DNA of 64,000 bases from JBKHYJ01 sp046565505 (GTDB taxonomy: Bacteria > Acidobacteriota > Blastocatellia > UBA7656), in contig JBKHYJ010000082.1 in NCBI GenBank assembly GCA_046565505.1, forward strand, positions 3,795 through 67,794, read 5' to 3'. Position 1 is the stretch's first letter; each line of letters opens with the position of its first letter. Positions 1 to 8,364 of the stretch are shown here, in pieces. The translations under genes were made by a program, and so were the position numbers. A model generated the notes under the pieces. It had not been told where the DNA came from and did no database searches. It worked only from the letters and a program-made list of their open reading frames with translations.

Positions 1-1
1 T

Positions 2-1558
2 AACGGCGCGGTCACGCTGCTTGAAGAAGGCGTCATAAATTTCAAGCTGCTGGTTAAAGCAGAGGGGGGCGGGCTGCGCGTGGGGAGCTTCGCCGAGTTC
101 GCTCTCTTCATGGACAAGTTCGACCCATACAACCCCGAAGGCCCGTTCATCTACCAGGGGCTCGGCCCGGGCGACCGCTTCACAGGCCGCATACATTCCA
201 ACGAGCGGCTCGGCTTTTGGACGCCCGCCGACGGCACCAATCCGCCGACCTTCCACGGCTACGTCACGCAGTCATACAGGACGGCGAGCTATTACCGCCA
301 CGGTGCGGGCACTCCGCCGCCGCCCGTCGATGCGGATTCGGATGTTGTCGGCGGCGTCCTGGTCGCGCCGAAATTCCTCGCGGGCTTTGACAGGGGCGTG
401 GAGCCAGTCCCGCCCGCGGGCAACGCCTTCGATCAGGCCCGCGCCGTGCTCGACGGCGGCAACGCGCTGTCGGCGGGCCCGCCGACAGACGGCGAGCTGC
501 ACGCGGGGCTTCGGGCTGCCGATGATCTTGGCACGCCGCTGGCGGAATCAAAAGAGCCCGACTCTACCACCCCGGACCTCAAGCCCGGCATTTATCTGCC
601 GTCGGATGGCGAGACCTTCTCGGGCAGCGGAATCTACGTCATGGGCGACGCGGACCAGGTCCTGTTGAGCGCGGACCCTTCGGGTAACAGGCAGATCATC
701 AAGATCACGCAGGGCGACAAGACCACCACCCTGGTGATTGACATCGACGCGAACACGACGACCGTAGACGCGGGCAATGGCACACGCACGCTCAGGGGCG
801 TGCCGAAAGATCGCTCTATCGTGCAGAAGGGCAACCGCTCGGCGGCGTCGCTTTATGTCCGAGGCGACGTGGCTTCGCTTCACGGGCCGGGCCGCGACGG
901 TGACGGGCAGCCCATACCCGCGGTCGATTCAAACTTTGCCGTGACGGTGACGGCTGGCGGGTACGCCACGGCCAACCCTCGCAAGCCTGTCGCCGGGGGC
1001 AGCATCACGCTCACGGGCGATCTCACCTACGAGACCCCTGTCGTAGACGCGGCGGGCAACCCGATCAACCCCGACGCGAATAACGTACTGGGCATATTCG
1101 CCTCGGGCGGCAACATAGAGATACCGACCAATGGCCGCGCGCCCGACAACCTGACCGTTCATGCGTCAATAGCGGCCTTTGAATTGAGCGACGCGAATGG
1201 CAACGCCGTGCTCGGCCCGAACGGGAGGCCCTTCGGCGGGCGGGTCCGCTCGGACCTGCTCGACTACAAGGGCATGCCTTACCGCGGGAACTTCAACTTG
1301 GTCGGCGGCATGCAGTCGAGCAATTATGATAACCTCGGCGTCTACGATGGGAAGATGCATGGGTACAATTACAAGGGCAAGTGGGACCCGCGCTACGACA
1401 ACGGCCAATCGCCGCCATTTTATCCGGGGTACGTCGTTGACACGGGAGGCCCGACCGGCGCGCCGACAGTCAAGGCGCAGACGAATAGCCCGCTGATTCT
1501 TTCCTACAAGCGAATCTATTACGGCGCGGCACAGGCCGTTGACGGCCGCACGAGGTGA
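2..1558 (+). CDS. DUF4900-like secreted/pilus-associated protein, 5' partial
   Basis: The reading frame is open from the first bases of the window, so the gene starts upstream. A GTG at 80 is only an internal codon. The visible 519 codons contain a segment with FIYQGLGPGDRFTGRIHSN and TPADGTNPPTFHGYVTQS, followed by Gly/Asp/Asn-rich beta-type sequence. The GDxFxGxIHSN pattern resembles DUF4900/PilX-like proteins found near type IV pilus minor-pilin genes, and that is the basis of the call. Any signal peptide or prepilin leader lies outside the window. The C-terminus (about the last 130 residues) has YDNLGVYDGKMHGYN and is Tyr/Gly-rich. Export to the cell surface is inferred. The family assignment is tentative. 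Confidence 0.6.
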   Translation, partial: NGAVTLLEEGVINFKLLVKAEGGGLRVGSFAEFALFMDKFDPYNPEGPFIYQGLGPGDRFTGRIHSNERLGFWTPADGTNPPTFHGYVTQSYRTASYYRHGAGTPPPPVDADSDVVGGVLVAPKFLAGFDRGVEPVPPAGNAFDQARAVLDGGNALSAGPPTDGELHAGLRAADDLGTPLAESKEPDSTTPDLKPGIYLPSDGETFSGSGIYVMGDADQVLLSADPSGNRQIIKITQGDKTTTLVIDIDANTTTVDAGNGTRTLRGVPKDRSIVQKGNRSAASLYVRGDVASLHGPGRDGDGQPIPAVDSNFAVTVTAGGYATANPRKPVAGGSITLTGDLTYETPVVDAAGNPINPDANNVLGIFASGGNIEIPTNGRAPDNLTVHASIAAFELSDANGNAVLGPNGRPFGGRVRSDLLDYKGMPYRGNFNLVGGMQSSNYDNLGVYDGKMHGYNYKGKWDPRYDNGQSPPFYPGYVVDTGGPTGAPTVKAQTNSPLILSYKRIYYGAAQAVDGRTR

Positions 1559-1567
1559 CCCGGTATG

Positions 1568-1613
1568 AGAAAGCGGATCGCAGGTCGGGTTAGCGACCCG
1601 CAATCCGCTTTCT
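1568..1613. repeat. Long perfect-stem hairpin after the DUF4900-like gene
   Basis: An 11-bp perfect inverted repeat (AGAAAGCGGAT at 1568-1578, ATCCGCTTTCT at 1603-1613) encloses a second 5-bp stem (GGTCG at 1583-1587, CGACC at 1594-1598) with a 6-nt loop. It begins ten bases after the stop codon of the preceding gene. No T-tract follows on either strand, so it is not a standard intrinsic terminator. It could be a 3' mRNA-stabilising structure, a weak bidirectional terminator or a dispersed palindromic repeat. Confidence 0.7.
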
Positions 1614-1654
1614 AGAATCCGCGCCGCGCGCGATAGTTGGTCCGCGCTCGACGA

Positions 1655-2066
1655 TCAAGGATTCTTTTCAGGCGGCGCGGGCCTCTCGGTGATCGTCGCA
1701 AGCCCGACCAGGCTAAACAGGTTTGCGACGTGCGATTGATACCCTTCCGATAGGGCTCGCTCGCGGTCTTCTTCCGCCGCCTAGGGGGATCAAGGCTACG
1801 GCAGGTATTGCCCCGCCTCGCTCCGGTTTAAGGCTTCTAACTTTACTGATCAGGTCAACCCCGTCTTCTCAAGGCATGACGATATCGGCGGGCAGGGTAT
1901 CCGGCCTGCGCGTTCCCTGCTCGCCCGCCGGGCCGTCGATCACTTCGGCGACCGTACCTGGCCTTGCCCAAAAAAGTCCATTAGTTGAGCAAGAGCTTAT
2001 AAGTAAACACAAGATATGGCGGTTCATGCCGATTTTTTGGGCGCGGCCTCGCGAGCGTGAGTTCAT
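1655..2066 (-). pseudogene. Decayed response-regulator receiver (REC) domain
   Basis: Read on the minus strand, a degenerate receiver domain is recognisable. PDTLPADIVMP keeps the phosphoacceptor Asp (codon 1884-1886). An in-frame TGA at 1869-1871 follows immediately, and then EDGVDLISKVRSLKPERGG and AIPAVAL, which match the segment after the phosphorylation site in REC domains. The frame then shifts near 1785-1795. The other frame continues AEEDRERALSEGYQSHVA, typical of the alpha4-alpha5 region of hybrid-kinase receivers, and ends at a TGA near 1655. One stop and at least one frameshift make it non-functional. The N-terminal part above about 1980 is too degraded to read. The plus-strand open frame over the same bases has no independent support. 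Confidence 0.75.
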
Positions 2067-2202
2067 AGAACCAGAGCCTGCGCGCGTCCCTTAATACCTG
2101 AAGTATGCCTTTGGTGACGCGGGCACTTTAAGACGGGCGGCGATCACGGTCGGGGAGTCCGAGATTACCTTTGCGGGGATGTGCGGCACGAGGCCGGGCA
2201 GC

Positions 2203-3240
2203 CTACGCTTGCCCGTCGAGCTTCTCGGTCGCGGGCGGGATGGTTTCCTCTTCGTCATCGACCAGCTCCAGGTCGATTTCATGCGGGAGGTCCGGGTCGC
2301 GCGGGATGGTTTCTGCGCCCCACCTGTCGTTTCTGGCCCCGGCCTGTCCGGGGGCGGCCTCTCCGGGGGACAGGTCGGCGCTGGCGTCGGCGGGCAACAG
2401 CTTGCCGCCCGTCACCTGCGCGACAATTACAGTAATGTTATCCTCGCCCCCGCGCTGGTTAGCGACGGTGATTAAATCGTCGCAGGCTTCCTTGAGCGAG
2501 TGCGCGTCATTTATGATCCGCATCATCTCGTCGGCGCGCAGCTTGTTTGAAAGACCATCGCTGCAAAGTAACAGTATGTCGAGGTCGCGGAGGGCGACTT
2601 TATCGACTATGACGTTGACGTTCGGCGACGCGCCGAGCGCCTGTAGTATCACGTTCTTGTAGGTGTGCCGCTCGGCCTCTTCTTCGGTGATGTGGCCCGC
2701 CTCGACCAGCTGCCCGACCAGCGATTGGTCGCGCGTCACTTGCTGCACCTGCCCGCGCCGTATCAGGTACGCGCGGCTGTCGCCGACCTGCCCGAAGTAG
2801 GCCGTCGTGCCGTGCAGCCCGGCCGCGGTGAAGGTCGCGCCCATCCCGGCGCATTCCGGGCGCTTCAAGCTCATCTGGTAGATGTAGAGGTTGGCAAGCT
2901 CTATCGACAGCCTCAGCCGCTCGTGGAACGGGAGCTTCGTATAAGTGGGGCTCGCCTGCAACTCCAGCATGCGGTCGCGCACGCATTCTACCGAGTGGTG
3001 GCTGGCTACTTCGCCCGCCAGCGCGCCGCCCATGCCGTCCGTGACGGCAAGCAGCGAGCCGTAATAGCTCTGCGCAAAGTTAGTGAAGTTCGGCGACGGC
3101 TCGCCATTGACATGGTCCGGGGTCCAGGTGTCGGCAGTCGAAAGATTCAAGACCAGAAAATTATCTTCGTTACCGGGCCGCACTATGCCCACATCTGTTC
3201 TTGCATAAACTGCGATATTGAATCCAGTATCTTCCGACAT
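2203..3240 (-). CDS. PP2C-family serine/threonine protein phosphatase
   Basis: This 345-residue protein has the PP2C (PPM) motifs in order: RPGNEDNF near residues 21-28, VTDGMGG at 66-72 (metal-binding Asp), QVGDSRAYLIRRG near 151-163, CSDGLSNKL at 226-234 and GGEDNIT at 264-270. These are the conserved Asp/Gly positions of Mg/Mn-dependent bacterial phosphatases of the Stp/PrpC type. They remove phosphate from Ser/Thr targets of Hanks-type kinases in the cytoplasm. There is no membrane segment. An acidic, Pro-rich tail of about 65 residues follows the catalytic domain and may be a protein-interaction region. No partner kinase lies in the window. The gene stands alone and is convergent with the DUF4900-like gene across the decayed receiver domain. 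Confidence 0.93.
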   Translation of the reverse strand: MSEDTGFNIAVYARTDVGIVRPGNEDNFLVLNLSTADTWTPDHVNGEPSPNFTNFAQSYYGSLLAVTDGMGGALAGEVASHHSVECVRDRMLELQASPTYTKLPFHERLRLSIELANLYIYQMSLKRPECAGMGATFTAAGLHGTTAYFGQVGDSRAYLIRRGQVQQVTRDQSLVGQLVEAGHITEEEAERHTYKNVILQALGASPNVNVIVDKVALRDLDILLLCSDGLSNKLRADEMMRIINDAHSLKEACDDLITVANQRGGEDNITVIVAQVTGGKLLPADASADLSPGEAAPGQAGARNDRWGAETIPRDPDLPHEIDLELVDDEEETIPPATEKLDGQA

Positions 3241-3483
3241 ACGCTAAATCAACGGCCGAGCGTGACAGGGAAACCAAAGCGACGCAGCCATCTGAAAACG
3301 CTTCCTTAATTCAAAATCCTACTTCCATATTTGGCGCTGATTATGATTGATTTTTAGTCGAACCGCAACGTCAGGATTCGGTGTCGGGTGAGCAGGCGCG
3401 CGCCATTTTTATTGCTCTCGTTTTCGCCTCGCCCATTCGACCCCCTCCGCACAGATCGCCCCTCGCCCCGGCCCCTGATCACG

Positions 3484-4623
3484 TCACGCGCCCCTGAGCG
3501 CCTGGTCAATGTCTGCGATTATGTCTTCGGCGTCTTCTATGCCGACAGATATCCGCACGAGTCCTTCGGTTATCCCGAGGCGGTCGCGCTCGACTTCCGG
3601 GACTGACGCATGCGTCATGGAGGCCGGGTGAGAGATCAGGGTCTCCACGCCGCCCAGCGACTCGCCCGGCGTGCAGAGCCTCACGCTTTCGAGCACGCGC
3701 GCGGCGTTCGCGAGCGAGCCGGTCTCGAACGAAATCATCCCGCCGAACCCGGACATCTGCCGCCGCGCCAGCTCATGCTGGGGGTGCGATTTCAAGCCCG
3801 GGTAGTAGACCTTCTGCACGGCGGGGTGCTCTGAGAGGAACTGCGCGACCAGCCGCCCGTTCTCGTCATGCTGCCTCATCCTGACGGCGAGCGTCTTCGT
3901 CCCGCGCATGATGAGGAAAGCGTCCATCGGAGAGATGATCGCCCCCGCGGCGTTCTGGATGAAGGCTAGTGCGGCGGCATCCTCTTCGTCGTTCAGTATC
4001 ACGGCGCCGCCTATGCTGTCGCTGTGGCCGTTCAGGTACTTGGTCGTCGAGTGGACGACCACGTCGGCCCCCAGGTCCAGCGGCCGCTGAAAGTAAGGGC
4101 TCATGAAAGTATTGTCTACCACCAGGCGGACGCCCCTGCGCCGGGTGATTTCGGAGACGGCCCGAATGTCTACGAGCGACATGACTGGGTTGGTGGGGGT
4201 TTCTATGAATACCATGCGCGTCTCGGGCCTCATGGCGTCTTCGACGTTCTGAGGCTCGCGGGCGTCAACGTAGCTGAATTCGAGGCCGTATTTCCTGAGC
4301 ACCTTGTCGAATAAGCGGAAGGTGCCGCCATAAGTGTTGTCGCTCACGATGACGTGGTCGCCGCTCTTCAGGAGCGTCATCACGGCGTTGGTGGCGGCCA
4401 TCCCGGAGGCGAAGGCGAAGCAGGTCTTTCCGTTCTCAAGCGCCGCGAGGTTGCGCTCCAGCGCCAGCCTCGTCGGGTTCTGCGTCCTGGCGTATTCGAA
4501 GCCTTTGTGCTTGCCTATCCCCTCCTGCGCGTAAGTCGAAGTCTGGTATATAGGCACGGCGACCGCGCCGGTCGTCGGGTCGGGCTCCTGGCCCGCATGA
4601 ATAGCTATGGTAGAAAACTTCAT
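3484..4623 (-). CDS. metB: Cystathionine gamma-synthase/lyase family PLP enzyme
   Basis: This 379-residue protein has the Cys/Met metabolism PLP-enzyme fold. The Schiff-base Lys lies in STTKYLNGHSD (K195). Other family blocks are YARTQNPTR (phosphate/substrate contacts), FASGMAATNAV and ETPTNPVMSLVD, with VVDNTF before the PLP-ring Asp. Enzymes of this family condense O-acyl-homoserine with cysteine (MetB) or cleave cystathionine (gamma-lyase, MccB/CTH). The two cannot be separated by reading alone, so the symbol is provisional. The length is normal for the family. An AGGAGA Shine-Dalgarno lies about 7 bases before the ATG. No neighbouring methionine or cysteine gene helps the choice. Confidence 0.9.
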   Translation of the reverse strand: MKFSTIAIHAGQEPDPTTGAVAVPIYQTSTYAQEGIGKHKGFEYARTQNPTRLALERNLAALENGKTCFAFASGMAATNAVMTLLKSGDHVIVSDNTYGGTFRLFDKVLRKYGLEFSYVDAREPQNVEDAMRPETRMVFIETPTNPVMSLVDIRAVSEITRRRGVRLVVDNTFMSPYFQRPLDLGADVVVHSTTKYLNGHSDSIGGAVILNDEEDAAALAFIQNAAGAIISPMDAFLIMRGTKTLAVRMRQHDENGRLVAQFLSEHPAVQKVYYPGLKSHPQHELARRQMSGFGGMISFETGSLANAARVLESVRLCTPGESLGGVETLISHPASMTHASVPEVERDRLGITEGLVRISVGIEDAEDIIADIDQALRGA

Positions 4624-4965
4624 CGTCGGTTCTCCTATGCCGGCATCCTTCGTTGGTAATCTAGCATCTAGTATCGGTCAGTCGCCAGCGGACTGTAGCT
4701 TGAAGGAAGGGGGCGGGGCGGCATGAGCGGAAAGCATAAAGCTAGTGGCGGCCACAAGGTCGCGAGCGGCCTGACGCGGGAGCGAGTCGCCTACGCTTCG
4801 CGGCCGCGTCCGGTCCCGTCCCCTGCCGCGTCTGGAACTTTGCACTTGTTGAATCGTATGTGAAATTGGCTGTATAGTCTTAGACACCGGGGCATGCTGT
4901 TCTGATTTTTTGCGAATCATTCTTCAAATGAATTCAGAAAAAGAGAGTGGGGCTTAAATACCGTA
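4624..4965. other. Intergenic region between divergent genes
   Basis: About 340 bases separate the divergent metB-like gene and the membrane-protein cluster. A minus-strand open frame of 80 codons (4678-4920) has no recognisable domain and is Arg/Ser-rich in the way of chance frames. The only signal I can point to is a sigma70-like promoter facing right, listed separately. The right half is clearly less GC-rich than the flanking genes, as expected of a regulatory region. Confidence 0.5.
4849..4878 (+). promoter_or_regulatory. Candidate sigma70 promoter for the ABC/MoxR cluster
   Basis: TTGAAT (4849-4854) and TATAGT (4873-4878) are separated by 18 bases. They sit in a locally AT-rich stretch about 90 bases before the first ATG of the cluster. 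Both hexamers match the consensus at four or more positions. This is a pattern match only. Confidence 0.4.
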
Positions 4966-7203
4966 ATGCAGAAATGTGATGCCAAGAGTTCAAGAACCAG
5001 GCGCGGGCCTGCGCTCCTCGCACTCGCCGTCGCGCTGGCTTTCATACCTTTACATTTCGCGACCAGTATCGTCGGCGCGCAGGAAGGCGCGGGGGCCGAA
5101 ACGGGGGTCTTTCGGACCAACGATTTTGAAATGACGGTCAAGGCGGGGTTCAGCAAGCTTGAGGTTAACAATTGGATGGGCAGCTGGGTCCCTTTCCGAA
5201 TCACTCTAGCCAACCAGGGCCGCCCCATCAGCGGCAGGCTCATCGTCCATTGTGAGTCGCAGAATGGCCCGACGCCGCAGGCGCGCGAGTACGTCAAAGA
5301 GATTCAACTCCCCACGGGGTCGCGGCAGCTCCACGAGGTGGCCGCGTTCCTCAACTCCGGCGAAGACCCGGTAGTCCGAATTCAAACAGACGGCGGTGTC
5401 GTCGCCGAAGCGAAGGTCAACGTCGAGCGCAGCTACGGCTGGAGCGACCAGTTGGAGATCGGCGTGATCGATACTGACTCGACCGCGCTCAACAACATCA
5501 CATCGGCCGAGATAACTCGTCCGCAGAATCGCGAGCCGTTCAAGAGCGCCTCCCGCCCCGCCGCGCAGGCGCAGGCCCAGACGCAGCCTCAAGCGACGAC
5601 TGCTCAGCCGGCCGCGCCGCCAGCGCCGCCGACTCAACAGGGGCCGGCGCGCCGCCCGCGCAGGGGGATGCCCGGGTCGGGCCAGCCCATCACGGCGCAC
5701 CCGACCGTCCTCGCCCCCGAGGACATGCCGCGCGACTTCGTCTCTTACGACCCGCTGGACGCCGTGATAATCAACGACGCGCCCTTGAATCAGTTGAACG
5801 AAGAGCAGTCGCGCGCGCTGAGGCTGTGGGTTGCGTCCGGCGGTTTGCTGGTGGTAACGGGCGCGAGCGACCTGGCGGGCATGCGCTTGACGGGGCTGGA
5901 TCAATTGCTGCCCGTAGATGCTCAATCCGCGGCGACGACTTCTTCTCTATCGCTGCCGGAACTGAGCCAGGTGTATGGCCCATTCGAGACAGCGGACCAG
6001 TTGACGGGCATGGTGACGCGTTTGAGCCAGGGGGCCCGCGCGCTGGTCGGCACGGACGCGCGCCCTGTTGTCGCCGAAAGAAGTTACGGCAGCGGGCTTG
6101 TGCGCTTCGTCGCCTTCAACCCCAAGCTGAACCCTTACCGCGGGTGGGGGGCCGCGAAGGATTTGTGGAGCGACCTGCTGCTGCCCGCGGCCGAGTCAAA
6201 GCCGAAGCATGCCAACTGGATAACCTTCGGCCGGCGCGGGAACAACTCGTCGAACAGGTGGGGCGTCCAGAGCTTTCTTTACAAGCTGGCGCAGATCGAG
6301 CCGCCTTCGCCGAAATACTTCATACTCTTTCTAGTCTGTTACGTGCTAGCAGTCGGCCCTGTCAATTACCTCATCCTCAAATGGAGGCGCAAGACGGACC
6401 TCGCGTGGCTGACGATCCCGGCCGTCGTGTTATTGTTCACGATTGTCAGCGTGACCGCCGCGCAGATGACGCGCGGGGGCGACTCGCTTATGGCGGACGT
6501 TTCGCTCGTCGAGCTGCACCAGGGCGAAGGCATAATGAACGTCAACAGCGGGCTGTTAATAATGCCTACGTCGAAGGGGACTCAGCAACTGACGTTCGAG
6601 GGGCGCGACACCTACGCGAGCGACCTGAACGATGGCAATCAGACTTCGAGCGCCTCGGCGAGCGGCAACATAGAGTCCGAGCGCGGGCCGCGAGAATTCA
6701 TTCTCCGAGTTCCTATGACGACCTGGACCTCGGGCATATTCCGCGTGCGCTCGGTCAAGGAAGGGCGCTCGCCCATCGTGTCGGCCGAGCCGGCCGGCGA
6801 CGCCGTCACGATCAAGAACCTGGGCGGCGCGGCGATGACGAAAGCCGTCTACCTCAGCCCGTCGGGCGTGTCGGGCCTGTTCGACCTGGAGCCGGGCAAG
6901 GAGCAGCGGGTCGCGCTCGCGGCCCCGCAGTCGTCTTCCTTCAATGCGTGGTATCAGAATGAGCTGGGGCAGGGTAATAACGAGGGCGACCTGTTCCCGG
7001 ACCTCGCCGGCGTGCTCGACAGGCAGATCGGCGGCGACCCCGCCATCACGCAAGGGTTCTTCGAGGCGCAACTGATGCCGGACGCGCTCAAGCGCCTGGG
7101 GCGCCCGATGCTGATATGCTTCGTCGACGACAACCCGGCGGAGATAGGGTTCCGCGGCTCGCTGAAGCGGCGCAGCAAGTCGCTCTACGTCGTACACCTA
7201 TAA
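4966..7203 (+). CDS. Large membrane protein with GATase-like domain, ABC-associated
   Basis: This 745-residue protein begins with a signal sequence (ALLALAVALAFIPLHF, residues about 15-35). A beta-rich exported region follows, then a Pro/Gln/Ala linker near residues 190-240. A segment with DAVIINDAPLNQL and LRLWVASGGLLVVTGA (about 260-310) resembles the class I glutamine-amidotransferase-like fold used as a binding module in membrane proteins encoded beside ABC exporters. Two transmembrane helices lie near 450-470 (YFILFLVCYVLAVGPVNYLI) and 480-500. A C-terminal beta-rich part of about 240 residues follows. I see no catalytic Cys-His pair, so enzymatic activity is doubtful. It lies 25 bases upstream of the ABC ATPase gene in the same direction and probably shares its transcript. 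The exact function is unknown. Confidence 0.7.
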   Translation: MQKCDAKSSRTRRGPALLALAVALAFIPLHFATSIVGAQEGAGAETGVFRTNDFEMTVKAGFSKLEVNNWMGSWVPFRITLANQGRPISGRLIVHCESQNGPTPQAREYVKEIQLPTGSRQLHEVAAFLNSGEDPVVRIQTDGGVVAEAKVNVERSYGWSDQLEIGVIDTDSTALNNITSAEITRPQNREPFKSASRPAAQAQAQTQPQATTAQPAAPPAPPTQQGPARRPRRGMPGSGQPITAHPTVLAPEDMPRDFVSYDPLDAVIINDAPLNQLNEEQSRALRLWVASGGLLVVTGASDLAGMRLTGLDQLLPVDAQSAATTSSLSLPELSQVYGPFETADQLTGMVTRLSQGARALVGTDARPVVAERSYGSGLVRFVAFNPKLNPYRGWGAAKDLWSDLLLPAAESKPKHANWITFGRRGNNSSNRWGVQSFLYKLAQIEPPSPKYFILFLVCYVLAVGPVNYLILKWRRKTDLAWLTIPAVVLLFTIVSVTAAQMTRGGDSLMADVSLVELHQGEGIMNVNSGLLIMPTSKGTQQLTFEGRDTYASDLNDGNQTSSASASGNIESERGPREFILRVPMTTWTSGIFRVRSVKEGRSPIVSAEPAGDAVTIKNLGGAAMTKAVYLSPSGVSGLFDLEPGKEQRVALAAPQSSSFNAWYQNELGQGNNEGDLFPDLAGVLDRQIGGDPAITQGFFEAQLMPDALKRLGRPMLICFVDDNPAEIGFRGSLKRRSKSLYVVHL

Positions 7204-7228
7204 CGGAAGGCTGAGAATTCAAAACCGG

Positions 7229-8194
7229 ATGACTGACATGAGCGATAACGCGAAGGCCACCGAGAGCATGATCAAGATCGAGAACGTCTCGAAGTTCTAT
7301 AAGACCTTCCCTGCCGTTCAAGACATGAACCTGGAGATCGGGCGGGGCGAAGTCTTCGGCTTCATAGGCCCGAATGGCGCGGGCAAGACGACGACGATAA
7401 AGATGCTGGCGACGCTGATGCTGCCGTCGGAGGGCAAGCTGACCGTGGGCGGGTTCGACATCGAAAGCGAGCCTCACGAAGTGCGGCGCCTGATCGGGTA
7501 CATGCCGGACAGCTTCGGCGTGTACGAAGACCTGCTGGCCTGGGAGTACCTCGATTATTTCGCCGCGCTCTACAAGCTCAGCCCGCAGCAGCGGAAGCGC
7601 GCCATCTCGGACGTGCTCGAACTGACCGACCTGACCATCAAGCGTGACGCGCAGGTGATGAGCCTGTCGCGCGGCATGAAGCAGCGCCTGTGCCTGGCAA
7701 AGACGCTGCTTCATGACCCGGCCGTGCTGCTGCTCGACGAGCCCGCTTCGGGGCTCGACCCGCACGCCCGTATAGAGATTCGAGAGCTTATCCGCGAGCT
7801 TTGCAGGATGGGCAAGACCGTCCTCGTCTCGTCGCACATACTGACGGAGCTTGCGGACTTCTGCACGTCCATAGGGATCATAGAGGCGGGCCGCCTTTTG
7901 GCCGCGGGCAGAATAGACGACATAACGGCCAAGCTCGCCGGCAACGTCATGCTTGAAATAACGGTGAAGGGCGACACGGCGCTGGCGCTCGACGTGCTGG
8001 CCGAGCGCCAGGAGATCAAGCGGACGACGAGCGACGGGCGGGTGATCCATGCAGAATACGCGGGCCGCCCGGACGACGTAGACGACCTGCTGGAATACCT
8101 CGTGAGCCGCGGCGTGCGCCTGCTCGGCTTCACGCGGACGGAGGCGAACCTCGAAGATATTTTCCTCAAGATCACGAGAGGAGTAGTTGCGTAA
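7229..8194 (+). CDS. ABC-2 type transporter ATP-binding protein
   Basis: This 321-residue nucleotide-binding subunit has Walker A GPNGAGKTTT near residues 47-56, the signature LSRGMKQRL at about 145-153 and Walker B AVLLLDEPASGLDP from 165. The order YMPDSFGVYEDLLAWEYLDY between Walker A and the signature is typical of CcmA/NatA/YhaQ-type exporters. It would power the permease encoded 170 bases downstream. The C-terminal 100 residues (SHILTELADF onward) are the usual regulatory extension of this family. ATG codons at 7238 and 7268 are alternative starts; the domain begins at MIKIENVSKFY. The exported substrate cannot be read. Confidence 0.92.
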   Translation: MTDMSDNAKATESMIKIENVSKFYKTFPAVQDMNLEIGRGEVFGFIGPNGAGKTTTIKMLATLMLPSEGKLTVGGFDIESEPHEVRRLIGYMPDSFGVYEDLLAWEYLDYFAALYKLSPQQRKRAISDVLELTDLTIKRDAQVMSLSRGMKQRLCLAKTLLHDPAVLLLDEPASGLDPHARIEIRELIRELCRMGKTVLVSSHILTELADFCTSIGIIEAGRLLAAGRIDDITAKLAGNVMLEITVKGDTALALDVLAERQEIKRTTSDGRVIHAEYAGRPDDVDDLLEYLVSRGVRLLGFTRTEANLEDIFLKITRGVVA

Positions 8195-8335
8195 GGGATT
8201 TTCATGGCGCATGAGTCGCCACGCGGGAGGCGGTCTTGGGTTCTGGGTTAAGGAATTGACAGAGTGATGCGGCGGCGGGCTCGTATCGCGTTAAATGAGG
8301 GCACAGAGGCCCGCGAGTATCCCGCCAATCCAAAA

Positions 8336-8352
8336 TCTAAAATCCAAAATCG
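8336..8352 (+). repeat. Short AAAATC tandem repeat
   Basis: Three near-identical 8-base units (AAAATCT, AAAATCC, AAAATCG type) lie just before the permease start. Simple repeats like this are common between bacterial genes and I assign no function. It lies about a dozen bases before the Shine-Dalgarno, so copy-number change could alter translation of the permease. Confidence 0.5.
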
Positions 8353-8364
8353 GCAAGGGTGTTT

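Noticed and set aside
1568..1613. Hairpin as an intrinsic terminator
   Set aside because: No T-tract on either side, so it is listed as a structured repeat only.
1723..2094. A 123-codon plus-strand open frame before the PP2C gene
   Set aside because: It is antisense to the decayed receiver domain and has no Shine-Dalgarno or recognisable motif.
5826..6962. A 378-codon plus-strand frame inside the GATase-like membrane protein gene
   Set aside because: Arg/Gly/Ala-rich with no motif, entirely inside a better-supported gene.
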